This document shows, in pieces, positions 8,711 to 15,948 of a stretch of 64,000 bases of DNA. The notes under the pieces are model-generated. The model was not told the DNA's origin. It saw only the letters and a list, made by a program, of their open reading frames with translations, and did no database searches. Numbering within the stretch: the stretch's first letter is position 1; each line of letters starts with the position of its first letter. The translations under genes were made by a program, and so were the position numbers. Source of the stretch: Spirochaetaceae bacterium (lineage in GTDB: Bacteria > Myxococcota_A > UBA9160 > UBA4427); assembly GCA_020632655.1 (NCBI GenBank), contig JACKFD010000017.1:1-64000 (forward strand), given 5' to 3'.

Positions 8711-9808
8711 ATGCGCGTCTCGGGTAGGCATTTCAGGTCGATCTGGCTCGATGAGTCGAGCGGCGTACTCCGGATCATCGACCAGACACGTCTCCCCCAC
8801 GCATTCGAGCTGCGGACGCTTCCCGATCTGCCGGCGGTCGTCGAGGCGATCCGGACCATGCGAGTGCGCGGCGCGCCTCTGATCGGCGCCGCGGCGGCGC
8901 ACGGACTCGCTCTCGCGCTCGCTGTCGATCCATCTGACGCGTCCCTCGCCCAGGCGAGGCGCGAGCTGCAGGCGACGAGACCCACGGCCGTCAATCTTCG
9001 ATGGGCCATCGATCGCGTCTCGCGAGTAGTGGCCCACCTCGATCCGGGTCTTCGCGGAGCTCGCGCGCAACGGGAGGCGGAAGACATCTGCGATGAGGAC
9101 GTGGCCGTCTGCCAGAAGATCGGCGAGCACGGTCTCCGCATCATCCGGGAGCTCTCGAGCAGGCGCGGCGGTGAGCCGGTTCGAATCCTCACGCATTGCA
9201 ATGCGGGTTGGCTGGCGACAGTCGACTGGGGAACGGCACTCGCGCCCATCTACAAGGCGCATGCAGACGGGTTGCCAGTCCACGTCTGGGTGGACGAGAC
9301 GAGGCCCCGCAATCAGGGCGCGAGCCTCACGGCCTTCGAGCTTCGCGAGGCGGGTGTCCCGCACACCGTGATCGTCGACAATGCCGGGGGGCATCTGATG
9401 CAGCGTGGTCTCGTCGACGCCGTGCTGGTCGGTAGCGACCGGACGACTGCGACGGGTGACGTCTGCAACAAGATCGGCACCTATCTCAAGGCACTCGCTG
9501 CGACGGACAACGGAGTTCCGTTCTACGTCGCGCTCCCGATCTCCACGATCGACTGGGAAATAGAAGATGGGTTGAGACAGATTCCGATCGAGGAGCGGAG
9601 CGCCGACGAGGTGGCGGAGGTCGAGGGCCTTCGATGCGACGGTCGGTTGGAGCGCGTTCGGATCCTGACCTCGTCGACGGACGTGGCGAATCCAGCCTTC
9701 GACGTCACGCCGGCACGTCACGTCACGGCATTCATCACGGAGCGCGGCTGCTTCTCACCTGGGCGCAGCGAGATGGAGCGGTTCCGCCCGGGCGAACGGC
9801 CGGATTGA
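8711..9808 (+). CDS. mtnA: S-methyl-5-thioribose-1-phosphate isomerase
   Basis: 365 aa. It isomerises methylthioribose-1-phosphate to methylthioribulose-1-phosphate in methionine salvage. Family signatures are present: RVRGAPLIG at about 51-59, the catalytic cysteine C163 in THCNAGW, and the general-acid aspartate D243 in GSDRTTATGDVCNKIGTY. The length is normal. It lies directly behind apt. None of the later Mtn enzymes (MtnB, MtnC, MtnD, MtnW) is in the window, so either they lie elsewhere or the organism uses a shunt from methylthioribulose phosphate. Related eIF2B-like paralogues exist, but the Cys/Asp pair supports MtnA. Confidence 0.93.
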   Translation: MRVSGRHFRSIWLDESSGVLRIIDQTRLPHAFELRTLPDLPAVVEAIRTMRVRGAPLIGAAAAHGLALALAVDPSDASLAQARRELQATRPTAVNLRWAIDRVSRVVAHLDPGLRGARAQREAEDICDEDVAVCQKIGEHGLRIIRELSSRRGGEPVRILTHCNAGWLATVDWGTALAPIYKAHADGLPVHVWVDETRPRNQGASLTAFELREAGVPHTVIVDNAGGHLMQRGLVDAVLVGSDRTTATGDVCNKIGTYLKALAATDNGVPFYVALPISTIDWEIEDGLRQIPIEERSADEVAEVEGLRCDGRLERVRILTSSTDVANPAFDVTPARHVTAFITERGCFSPGRSEMERFRPGERPD

Positions 9809-9867
9809 GAGGGCGGCCCTGGCGATCGGGTGGATCGATCGAGCGTACGTTCTACGCCCCCTTGTCC

Positions 9868-10875
9868 TCAGATTTCATAGAACCCCCTGAACCACCCCAC
9901 GAATCGCTCCATCCCCTCTTCCAGCCCCACCTTCGGCCGATATCCCACCGCCTCGGCCAGCAGACTCACGTCCGCATACGTCGCCTTCACGTCCCCCGGC
10001 TGCATCGGCAGCATCCGCTTGATCGCTTTCTTCCCGGTGCACTCCTCGATCACCTCGATGTATCGAAGCAGCTCGACCGGGCGCTCGCAGCCGATGTTGA
10101 AGATCCGCCAGGGGGCGTTCGAGCGGGACGCATCCGGTCGCGCGGGATCGTAGTCGGGATCCGGCTCGGCCGGGCGGTCGCTCGTGCGGACGACGCCTTC
10201 GACGATGTCGTCGATGTAGGTGAAGTCGCGCTGGTGGTCGCCGTGGTTGAAGACGTCGATCGGCTCCTCGGCGAGGATGCGCTTCACGAAGAGGAACGGC
10301 GACATGTCGGGGCGGCCCCAGGGTCCGTAGACCGTGAAGAAGCGCAGGCCCGTCGTCGGCAGCCGGTAGAGATGCGAGTAGGTGTGCGCCATCAGCTCGT
10401 TCGCGCGCTTGGTCGCGGCGTAGAGACTGACCGGGTGGTCGACGGGGTCGCGCTCGGAGAAGGGCGTCTTCGTGTTGCCGCCGTAGACCGAGCTCGACGA
10501 GGCGTAGGTGAGGTGACCGACTTCGTGGTGGCGGGCGCCTTCGAGGACGTTCAGGAACGCGGTGAGGTTGGCCTGGCCGTAGGCGTGCGGGTGGTCGATC
10601 GAGTAACGGACGCCGGCCTGGGCGGCGAGATGGATGACGCGTTCGGGACGCTCGCGCTCGAAGAGGGCGAGGGTGGCCGCCGTATCGGCGAGGTCGAACT
10701 CGTGGTGTCGGTAGGCGTCGTGATCCGCGAAACGGGCGAGGCGCGCGCGCTTGAGCGAGACGTCGTAGTAGTCGTTCAGGTCGTCGACGCCGACGACCTC
10801 GTCACCCCGGGCGAGCAGGGCCTCGGCGACCGCGGCGCCGATGAAGCCGGCCGTTCCGGTGACGAGGACCTTCAT
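9868..10875 (-). CDS. NAD-dependent epimerase, UDP-glucuronate 4-epimerase type
   Basis: 335 aa extended short-chain dehydrogenase. The NAD-binding glycine motif GTAGFIG is at 7-13, and the catalytic Y152xxxK156 lies in YAATK, with serines just before (ASSSSVYG). The QAGVRYSIDHPHAYGQANL region and the FNHGDHQRDFTYIDD segment match CapI/LpsL-type UDP-glucuronate epimerases, which make UDP-galacturonate for surface polysaccharide. The start ATG at 10875 puts the Rossmann strand at the N-terminus; an ATG 12 bp upstream is also possible. It stands alone on this strand and converges on mtnA with a 59-bp gap. The substrate is inferred from motif similarity only. Confidence 0.86.
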   Translation of the reverse strand: MKVLVTGTAGFIGAAVAEALLARGDEVVGVDDLNDYYDVSLKRARLARFADHDAYRHHEFDLADTAATLALFERERPERVIHLAAQAGVRYSIDHPHAYGQANLTAFLNVLEGARHHEVGHLTYASSSSVYGGNTKTPFSERDPVDHPVSLYAATKRANELMAHTYSHLYRLPTTGLRFFTVYGPWGRPDMSPFLFVKRILAEEPIDVFNHGDHQRDFTYIDDIVEGVVRTSDRPAEPDPDYDPARPDASRSNAPWRIFNIGCERPVELLRYIEVIEECTGKKAIKRMLPMQPGDVKATYADVSLLAEAVGYRPKVGLEEGMERFVGWFRGFYEI

Positions 10876-11109
10876 GCGGGCGGGCATCCGAGCGGTCGGG
10901 ACGGAGTCGAGGGAGCTCTCTCGGGACGCATGCGTCGGGGGGTCTCCGTGGCCAGGATCGGCCTCTTCCATCGGCGCGCGACGCGGCGCGCGTGAGCCGG
11001 TCCCCGGGCGCGCTGCATTCTCGGTCAGATCCGGGGGGGCCGCCACGCAATCTGGAGCCCGAATCGCCACAGGAGCGGGCGGCTGCGAGGGCTCGGTACC
11101 CTCGCCGCC

Positions 11110-11583
11110 ATGAGGACGACGCGCATGGCGCAAGGACCGGCTCGGCCCCGCTCGGCCATCGTGCGAGCCCGCCGCGCCGACGCGAGAGGTGCGCAGCGGT
11201 TTGGCCGGATGCTCGCCGGCGCTTCGCTCGTACTGCTCGTCGCCACGTCCCTCGTAGCAGAGGGCTGCGAATCCCCCCCCGCCCGTGCCTGGCAGGCCGC
11301 ACGGGAGTACGGCGCCGGAACCCGCGCCCTCGACGCCGGCGACGCCGCGGAGGCCGTGGCGCGACTCGAACGCGCGGCCTCGCTCTCGCCGCGGGCCTCC
11401 GAGATCCGCAACCATCTGGGCATCGCCTACTGGCAGACCGGTCGGCCCGACCGCGCCCGGGCCGAGTTCGAGCGCGCGCTCGCGCTCGACTGCGAGAACG
11501 AGGCGGCCCGGCGGAATCTCGACTCGCTCGATGCGGCGACGCAGACCGTTGGCGAGGTCGGAGGGACGGAAGATGGCGGATGA
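11110..11583 (+). CDS. small TPR lipoprotein
   Basis: 157 aa. An arginine-rich start is followed by a hydrophobic stretch (about 34-50) ending in an imperfect lipobox, VAEGC, with Cys53. This suggests export and lipid attachment. Residues from about 60 to 145 form two tetratricopeptide-like helical pairs, including AREYGAGTRALDAGDAAEAV and RNHLGIAYWQTGRPDRA. TPR lipoproteins usually scaffold envelope complexes; no specific partner is visible. The true start may lie further in (Met34), since the first 30 residues are unusually basic. Its last 11 bp overlap the next gene. Confidence 0.7.
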   Translation: MRTTRMAQGPARPRSAIVRARRADARGAQRFGRMLAGASLVLLVATSLVAEGCESPPARAWQAAREYGAGTRALDAGDAAEAVARLERAASLSPRASEIRNHLGIAYWQTGRPDRARAEFERALALDCENEAARRNLDSLDAATQTVGEVGGTEDGG

Positions 11584-12031
11584 CGATCGCAAGCTGACCT
11601 ACTCCGAGCGGGACCGACTGCGGCGGGAGGGCGGCAGCTCGCGGCCACGCAGCGGTCGCGCGCGAGCCGACGAGGCACGTCGCTCGAAGCAGGCCCTCGC
11701 GGCGGCGGACGCCCTCTTCACGGACGAGCAGGGCGGCCAGCCCGGCAAGGCCCTGGCTGCCGCGGTCCGCGAGGCCCATGGGACGACGGACCTCGCGGCC
11801 GCGTGTCGCGCCTACCTCGAAGGAATCGGGCCTCCCTCGTCGGCGGAGCTCGCTTCGATCTTCCTCGACGCCGGCGACAAGGCGATCAGCGTGCGCGTCC
11901 TCGACGAGCTGCTGCGCCTGAAGGACGAAGGCCAGCTCGCGCTGGAGGGCGGCTTGAAGCGCCAGGTGCGGCTGCTCGCCGAGGACTTCGACGACGACCT
12001 CGCCTCGCGGGCGGAGGACCTGCTCGCCTAG
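11573..12031 (+). CDS. conserved-looking hypothetical protein
   Basis: 152 aa, not recognised. The ATG at 11573-11575 lies inside the end of the lipoprotein gene, an 11-bp overlap that suggests coupled translation. The first 45 residues are charged and probably disordered (KLTYSERDRLRREG, then an Arg/Ser-rich stretch). The rest is helical and acidic, ending in DDDLASRAEDLLA. There is no signal peptide and no membrane segment. Codon use matches the neighbours, supporting a real gene. It may work with the TPR lipoprotein, but that rests only on the overlap. Confidence 0.65.
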   Translation: MADDDRKLTYSERDRLRREGGSSRPRSGRARADEARRSKQALAAADALFTDEQGGQPGKALAAAVREAHGTTDLAAACRAYLEGIGPPSSAELASIFLDAGDKAISVRVLDELLRLKDEGQLALEGGLKRQVRLLAEDFDDDLASRAEDLLA

Positions 12032-12158
12032 GGTCGCCCGGGGCTGCGCGAAGCGGTGTTCCTCGAGTGCGATGCGGTCGGCACCCATCAAGCGACGGCT
12101 CCGGGCCGCATCCGGCACGTGGCCGGTTGCCCGGCGCGAGGAGTGGTACCCTGCGCCG

Positions 12159-12590
12159 ATGGCCCACGAAGCCGAGATGAAGTCGCTCGCGAAATACCTC
12201 GAGAAGAACAATCTCAAGCAGACGAGACAGCGCGAGATGATCCTCGCGGCGTTCCTCGGGGCGAAGCGGCACGTGACGAGCGAGGACCTCTACCAGCTGG
12301 TCCGCGAGCAGCATCCGAACATCGGCTACACGACCGTCTACCGCACGATGAAGCTGCTGGTCGAGGCGGGCCTCGCGACCGAGCGGCACTTCGACGACGG
12401 CATCACGCGCTACGAGACCGAGCACGAGCACCACGACCATCTCGTGTGCATCAAGTGCGGCCGGATCCAGGAGTTCGAGTGCGACGAGATCGAGGAGCGC
12501 CAGCGCGAGATCGCCAAGGGCTACGGCTTCCAGGTCCTGCGCCATCGCCACGAGCTCTACGGCCACTGCGCCGCCTGCCGCGAATCCTGA
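12159..12590 (+). CDS. Fur family transcriptional regulator
   Basis: 143 aa, dimeric winged-helix metalloregulator. The DNA-binding part is at about 8-85, with NLKQTRQREMIL and the recognition helix GYTTVYRTMKLL. The metal-sensing motif HEHHDH is at about 89-94, and two CxxC pairs (C97/C100 and C137/C140) form the structural zinc site. The full set fits Fur itself or a close paralogue such as PerR or Zur; sequence alone does not decide the metal. The ATG at 12159 gives the normal length. It is not in an obvious operon. A GC-rich inverted repeat follows the stop. Confidence 0.9.
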   Translation: MAHEAEMKSLAKYLEKNNLKQTRQREMILAAFLGAKRHVTSEDLYQLVREQHPNIGYTTVYRTMKLLVEAGLATERHFDDGITRYETEHEHHDHLVCIKCGRIQEFECDEIEERQREIAKGYGFQVLRHRHELYGHCAACRES

Positions 12591-12598
12591 CTCGGCCT

Positions 12599-12634
12599 CC
12601 CCGCGGCGCGTTCCGCCGTCTCGCCGCGGCGGGG
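12599..12634 (+). terminator. possible bidirectional terminator hairpin
   Basis: An inverted repeat CCCCGCGGCG...CGCCGCGGCGGGG lies between the convergent Fur and rfbC genes. There is no T-run, so it is at best a weak intrinsic terminator. Confidence 0.35.
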
Positions 12635-12641
12635 CGCGGGC

Positions 12642-13226
12642 CTACCCCTCGTAGGCGGGCAGCTCCTCGGGCGCGTGCTCCGCGAGGCTGCGTGCGGCTC
12701 CGTCCTTGGCAGAGAGCAGCGGCTCGTCGACCGGCCAGTCGATGCCGATCGCGGGATCGTTCCAGGCGATCGTGATGTCGCCGGTCGGATCGTAGAGGTC
12801 CGTGCATTTGTACTGGAGCTCGGCCGTCTCGCTCGTCACGCAGAAGCCGTGGGCGAAGCCTTCCGGGATCCACAGCTGGTGGAAGTTCCCGGCCGAGAGC
12901 GTCGCGCCGACCCAGCGACCGAAATGCGGCGAGCCGCGGCGGATGTCGACCGCAACGTCGTAGACCTCGCCGTGCGAGACCCGGACGAGCTTGCCCTGGG
13001 GTCGATTGAGCTGGGCGTGCAGCCCGCGCAGCGTCCCGCGTGCCGAGCGGCTGTGGTTGTCCTGGACGAAGCGCGAGGGCACGCCCGCTTCGGCATAACG
13101 CTCGGCGTGCCAGGTCTCCACGAAGAAGCCCCGGGCGTCGCGATGCACGACGGGCTCGATCAGCAGGACTCCGGGCAGGGCGGTGGGCGTGATCTTCAAG
13201 CGACTGGTCTCCCGGGGGCGGAGCAT
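12642..13226 (-). CDS. rfbC: dTDP-4-dehydrorhamnose 3,5-epimerase
   Basis: 194 aa cupin enzyme of dTDP-L-rhamnose synthesis. The family pattern is clear: GVLLIEPVVHRDARGFF, then FVQDNHSRS with RGTLRGLHAQ, then GKLVRVSHGEVYDVAVDIR, and WIPEGFAHGF. The catalytic His is expected in RGLH. The ATG at 13226 leaves about 10 extra residues before the usual ITPTALPG start, so the true start may be slightly downstream. rfbA, rfbB and rfbD are not in the window. It probably serves O-antigen or capsule synthesis together with the epimerase nearby. Confidence 0.9.
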   Translation of the reverse strand: MLRPRETSRLKITPTALPGVLLIEPVVHRDARGFFVETWHAERYAEAGVPSRFVQDNHSRSARGTLRGLHAQLNRPQGKLVRVSHGEVYDVAVDIRRGSPHFGRWVGATLSAGNFHQLWIPEGFAHGFCVTSETAELQYKCTDLYDPTGDITIAWNDPAIGIDWPVDEPLLSAKDGAARSLAEHAPEELPAYEG

Positions 13227-13363
13227 GCCATGGATGGCGCGCTCGGACCCGGGTCGCGTCGAGCGGCTGCTCGGCGCCGCGGGATCGCGTCGGCGGAGCG
13301 TGCGCGGCGATCGTGACACGCGGTCACGCGCGGCAGTCGGTGTTCCGGAGAACGGTCCGCTAC

Positions 13364-13467
13364 AGAGGCGGGCCCCGTCCCGGCGCCGGGTCAGCTAGTG
13401 AGGCCGGGTACGTCCCAGCGACGGGTCAGCAACCTGGGCGGCCACGTCCCAGCGGCGGGTCAGCTGC
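13364..13467. repeat. degenerate tandem repeat, three units of about 33-36 bp
   Basis: Three adjacent units share the core CGTCCCAGCGRCGGGTCAGC or a close variant (13364-13398, 13399-13434, 13435-13467), each led by a G-rich GAGGCGGG-like stretch. The last unit overlaps the 3' end of the small minus-strand gene at 13460-13702. I see no coding or CRISPR character: there are no regular spacers. Confidence 0.6.
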
Positions 13468-13702
13468 AGAGGCGGGCGACGGGCGTGTCCCGGAAGCTGC
13501 CGGCGAGCCGGACGCGGCCGGACCGGAGCATGTAGGTCACGGTCGCGATCACCTCCTGCTCGCTGTCGCTGACCTCGCTCACGGCCTCGATCAGCTCGAG
13601 CAGCGTGAGCGAGTCGGGCTCGCGCGCGCTCGCCGTCTCCATCGGGATCTCGTGGACGGCCGTGAGGTGCTCGACGGGGATCCGGGTGCTCGTGACGTTC
13701 AT
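13460..13702 (-). CDS. small conserved-looking hypothetical protein
   Basis: 80 aa, not recognised. The ATG at 13702 is preceded by a strong GGAGGAG Shine-Dalgarno six bases upstream, which decides the start over an in-frame ATG at 13765. The middle (SLTLLELIEAVSEVSDSEQE, then VIATVTYMLRSGRVRLAG) reads as an amphipathic helix followed by a short winged-helix-like segment. There is no signal peptide or membrane span. The 3' end lies in a tandem repeat, which may have altered the last few residues. It lies alone between rfbC and comM. Confidence 0.6.
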   Translation of the reverse strand: MNVTSTRIPVEHLTAVHEIPMETASAREPDSLTLLELIEAVSEVSDSEQEVIATVTYMLRSGRVRLAGSFRDTPVARLCS

Positions 13703-14114
13703 CTCGCTCTCCTCCACGGCCTGCTCGGGCCGTCCGAACCACGCTCCGTTCACGATCGTTCTCATCGGCCTCGGGTCGCGAGCGGCTGAAGGCCGATCCT
13801 CTCGTTCCGGCCCGGTCGGCCCGTCCTCGCGCGCTCCATGCGTGTCCTCAAAGCGTCCACTGCGATCCTTCTGCACGCGGCGTGCCACTACGACCCCGCC
13901 CACCCCTCGACCGGCCACGCGCCGTGTCGTCGTCCCAGCCTGCGTCTGGGAACCCGCTCGACGGGCTTCCGATCCCACTCGGACGCAGCGTCCGGAGGGA
14001 GAGGCCCGCGCGGTCTCATGGGTCTCGTGTCCGGGCGGTGACGGATTGCGGGCAGGCTCTGCACGTTTCGGGGCAGCCGATGGCGTCCCGGCGGGCGATG
14101 CCGTTCGGACGCGC
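13703..14114. other. intergenic gap with no recognised feature
   Basis: 412 bp upstream of the small minus-strand gene and downstream of comM. It presumably holds the small gene's promoter. I find no clear promoter, RNA or repeat. The open frames here have atypical, arginine-rich composition and look like frame shadows. Confidence 0.5.
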
Positions 14115-15617
14115 CTACCAGCCCGCTCGCATCTGCAACGCCTCGGCCATCGCCGCCCGTGGGGTCCGCACACAGTCTCCGAGATCGGCGAGCGTCCGGG
14201 CGACGCGCATGACCCGACGCGCCGATCGGGCGGAGAGGGACAAGCGCTCGACGGCGCGACCGAGCAGGTCGAGCGCGTCCGGCTCCGCGTCGACGAGCGC
14301 ATCGAGACAGGCATCCGGGATCGCGGCATTCGAAGCGACCCCCCGCGCATGCTGGCGCGCGCGCGCCTCGGCGACCCGCGCGCGCACCTCGCGACTGGTC
14401 GGCCCCGCCGGCGGCGCCGAGAGCTGCGACCAGGGCACCTCGCCGACCGGGACCGCGAGGTCGATGCGGTCGACGAGCGGGCCGGAGAGGCGGCGGCGGT
14501 AGCGGGCGAGCGAGGCATCGTCGCATCGGCAGTCGCGGTCGGGCGTGCCGTAGTACCCGCACGGACAGGGATTCGCCGCGGCCACGAGCTGGAAGCGCGC
14601 TGGGAGCTCACAGCGCTGACTGGCGCGTGCGATCCGCACGACGCCCTGCTCGAGGACCTCGCGCAGGGACTCGAGGCAGCGTCGGTCGAACTCGGGCAGC
14701 TCGTCGAGGAAGAGCACGCCGTTGTGCGCGAGCGAGACCTCCCCCGGTCGGATCGGGCTGCCGCCGCCGAGCAGGCCTGCGGCGCTCGCACTGTGGTGCG
14801 GCGCGCGAAAGGGCGGCGCGTCGGGGATCGGCTCGTCGGGCGCGAGGCTGCCGGCGGCGTCGAGCACGCAGAACGTCTCGAGCCGCTCGCGATCGCGCAA
14901 AGCGGGCAGCAGGCCCGGAAGTCGTCTCGCGAGCAGCGTCTTGCCCGTCCCGGGCGGACCCGCGAGCAACAGGCCGTGCCCCCCGGCGGCGGCGACCTCG
15001 AGCGCGCGCTTCGCGTGCTGCTGCCCGCGGATGTCGGAGAGGCAGGGCGAAGTCTCGTGTGCTCCGGGCGTTGCGCCCGAGGCTCGCTCGTGTGCGACGT
15101 CGAGGGGCACGTCTCCGCGTAGATGCGCGATCACCGCCCGAAGGTCGTCGGCAGCTCGTACGTCGATCGCCCGGGCGTGCGCGGCGCGCGCAGCACAGCC
15201 CCGCGCCACGATCGCCTCGCCAGCGCGCGCCTCGACCATCGCGAGCACCGCCGCGAGCGAGCCACGGGTCGCCCTCAGCCGACCATCGAGCGCGAGCTCG
15301 CCTAACAGGCCGCGCCCTTCGAGTCGCTCCGGCGGCACGATGCCGCTCGCCGCGAGGACGCCGATCGCGATCGGGAGGTCGAGCCCCGCCCCGCTCTTGC
15401 GCAGCTCGGCCGGCGCGAGATTGATCGTCACGCGGCGATCCGGAAACGCGAATCCCGCTGCCGCGATCGCCCCGCGGATCCGCGACACGCTCTCGCGCAC
15501 CGCCGCCTCCGGCAGTCCCACCACGTCCACCGCCGGCAGCTGCGACGACAGACGCACCTCGACCTCGACGGGCACGCCCGTCACGCCCACGAGGGCCGCG
15601 CTCAGCACGCGAATCAT
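14115..15617 (-). CDS. comM: YifB/ComM family Mg-chelatase-like ATPase
   Basis: 500 aa, the standard length. The N-terminal lon-protease-like domain (about 1-170) has VDVVGLPEAAVRESVSRIR and ITINLAPAELRKSG-type strings. The AAA+ domain follows with Walker A GPPGTGKT at 220-227, Walker B (GVLFLDELPEF) and the Mg-chelatase C-terminal domain (RAVERLSLSARSARRVMRVA). ComM helicases promote branch migration during integration of incoming DNA in natural transformation. It is monocistronic here; no com or pil genes are adjacent. An NPCPCGYYG stretch with several cysteines is typical of the family. Confidence 0.92.
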   Translation of the reverse strand: MIRVLSAALVGVTGVPVEVEVRLSSQLPAVDVVGLPEAAVRESVSRIRGAIAAAGFAFPDRRVTINLAPAELRKSGAGLDLPIAIGVLAASGIVPPERLEGRGLLGELALDGRLRATRGSLAAVLAMVEARAGEAIVARGCAARAAHARAIDVRAADDLRAVIAHLRGDVPLDVAHERASGATPGAHETSPCLSDIRGQQHAKRALEVAAAGGHGLLLAGPPGTGKTLLARRLPGLLPALRDRERLETFCVLDAAGSLAPDEPIPDAPPFRAPHHSASAAGLLGGGSPIRPGEVSLAHNGVLFLDELPEFDRRCLESLREVLEQGVVRIARASQRCELPARFQLVAAANPCPCGYYGTPDRDCRCDDASLARYRRRLSGPLVDRIDLAVPVGEVPWSQLSAPPAGPTSREVRARVAEARARQHARGVASNAAIPDACLDALVDAEPDALDLLGRAVERLSLSARSARRVMRVARTLADLGDCVRTPRAAMAEALQMRAGW

Positions 15618-15660
15618 CGGGAGGATCCACCCGGGACCGGGTTGGAGTCGATGCCGCCTC

Positions 15661-15759
15661 GTCCGCGCCCGCCAACGAGCTTGCGGCCCAAGGGCGCGTC
15701 CGCGCCCGCTAACGAGCGCCTGCGGCCCAAGGGCGCGTCCGCGCCCGCTAACGAAGGGA
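15661..15759. repeat. 39-bp tandem repeat with internal palindrome
   Basis: Two near-identical 39-bp units (15682-15720 and 15721-15759) follow a partial copy (15661-15681). Each contains GGGCGCGtcCGCGCCC, a 7-bp-stem palindrome, followed by GCTAACGA. The unit length is divisible by three, so it reads through as a repetitive peptide in one frame, but that frame has no other coding signs. It may be a REP-like intergenic element. Confidence 0.6.
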
Positions 15760-15790
15760 GGCAGAGCCCTCAGGGTAGGGCTCTGCCTCC
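15757..15790. terminator. perfect 14-bp-stem hairpin
   Basis: GGAGGCAGAGCCCT and AGGGCTCTGCCTCC form a perfect inverted repeat with a 6-base loop, in the divergent gap between comM and the lipoprotein gene. A second, smaller GCCCcGC...GCgGGC hairpin follows at about 15803-15820. No convergent gene ends here, so the role as terminator is uncertain; it may belong to the repeat element next to it. Confidence 0.45.
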
Positions 15791-15948
15791 GACTTTCGAA
15801 AAGCCCCGCGAGGAGCGGGCCTATGTCGTGGATGTGTCTCCGAGTGGGAGCATGTGTCAGATATTCTGCAGCTCACGCGCAGATTCCGGACGCGCGGCGG
15901 GCGATGATCCCCGCCGGGTAGATCGCGGCGACGGGGGGCGAGACAGCG

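Noticed and set aside
9175..9195. tRNA T-arm-like GGTTCGAATCC
   Set aside because: It lies inside mtnA in frame and no acceptor or anticodon stem surrounds it.
13364..13467. CRISPR array
   Set aside because: Units are contiguous and degenerate; there are no unique spacers and no cas genes.
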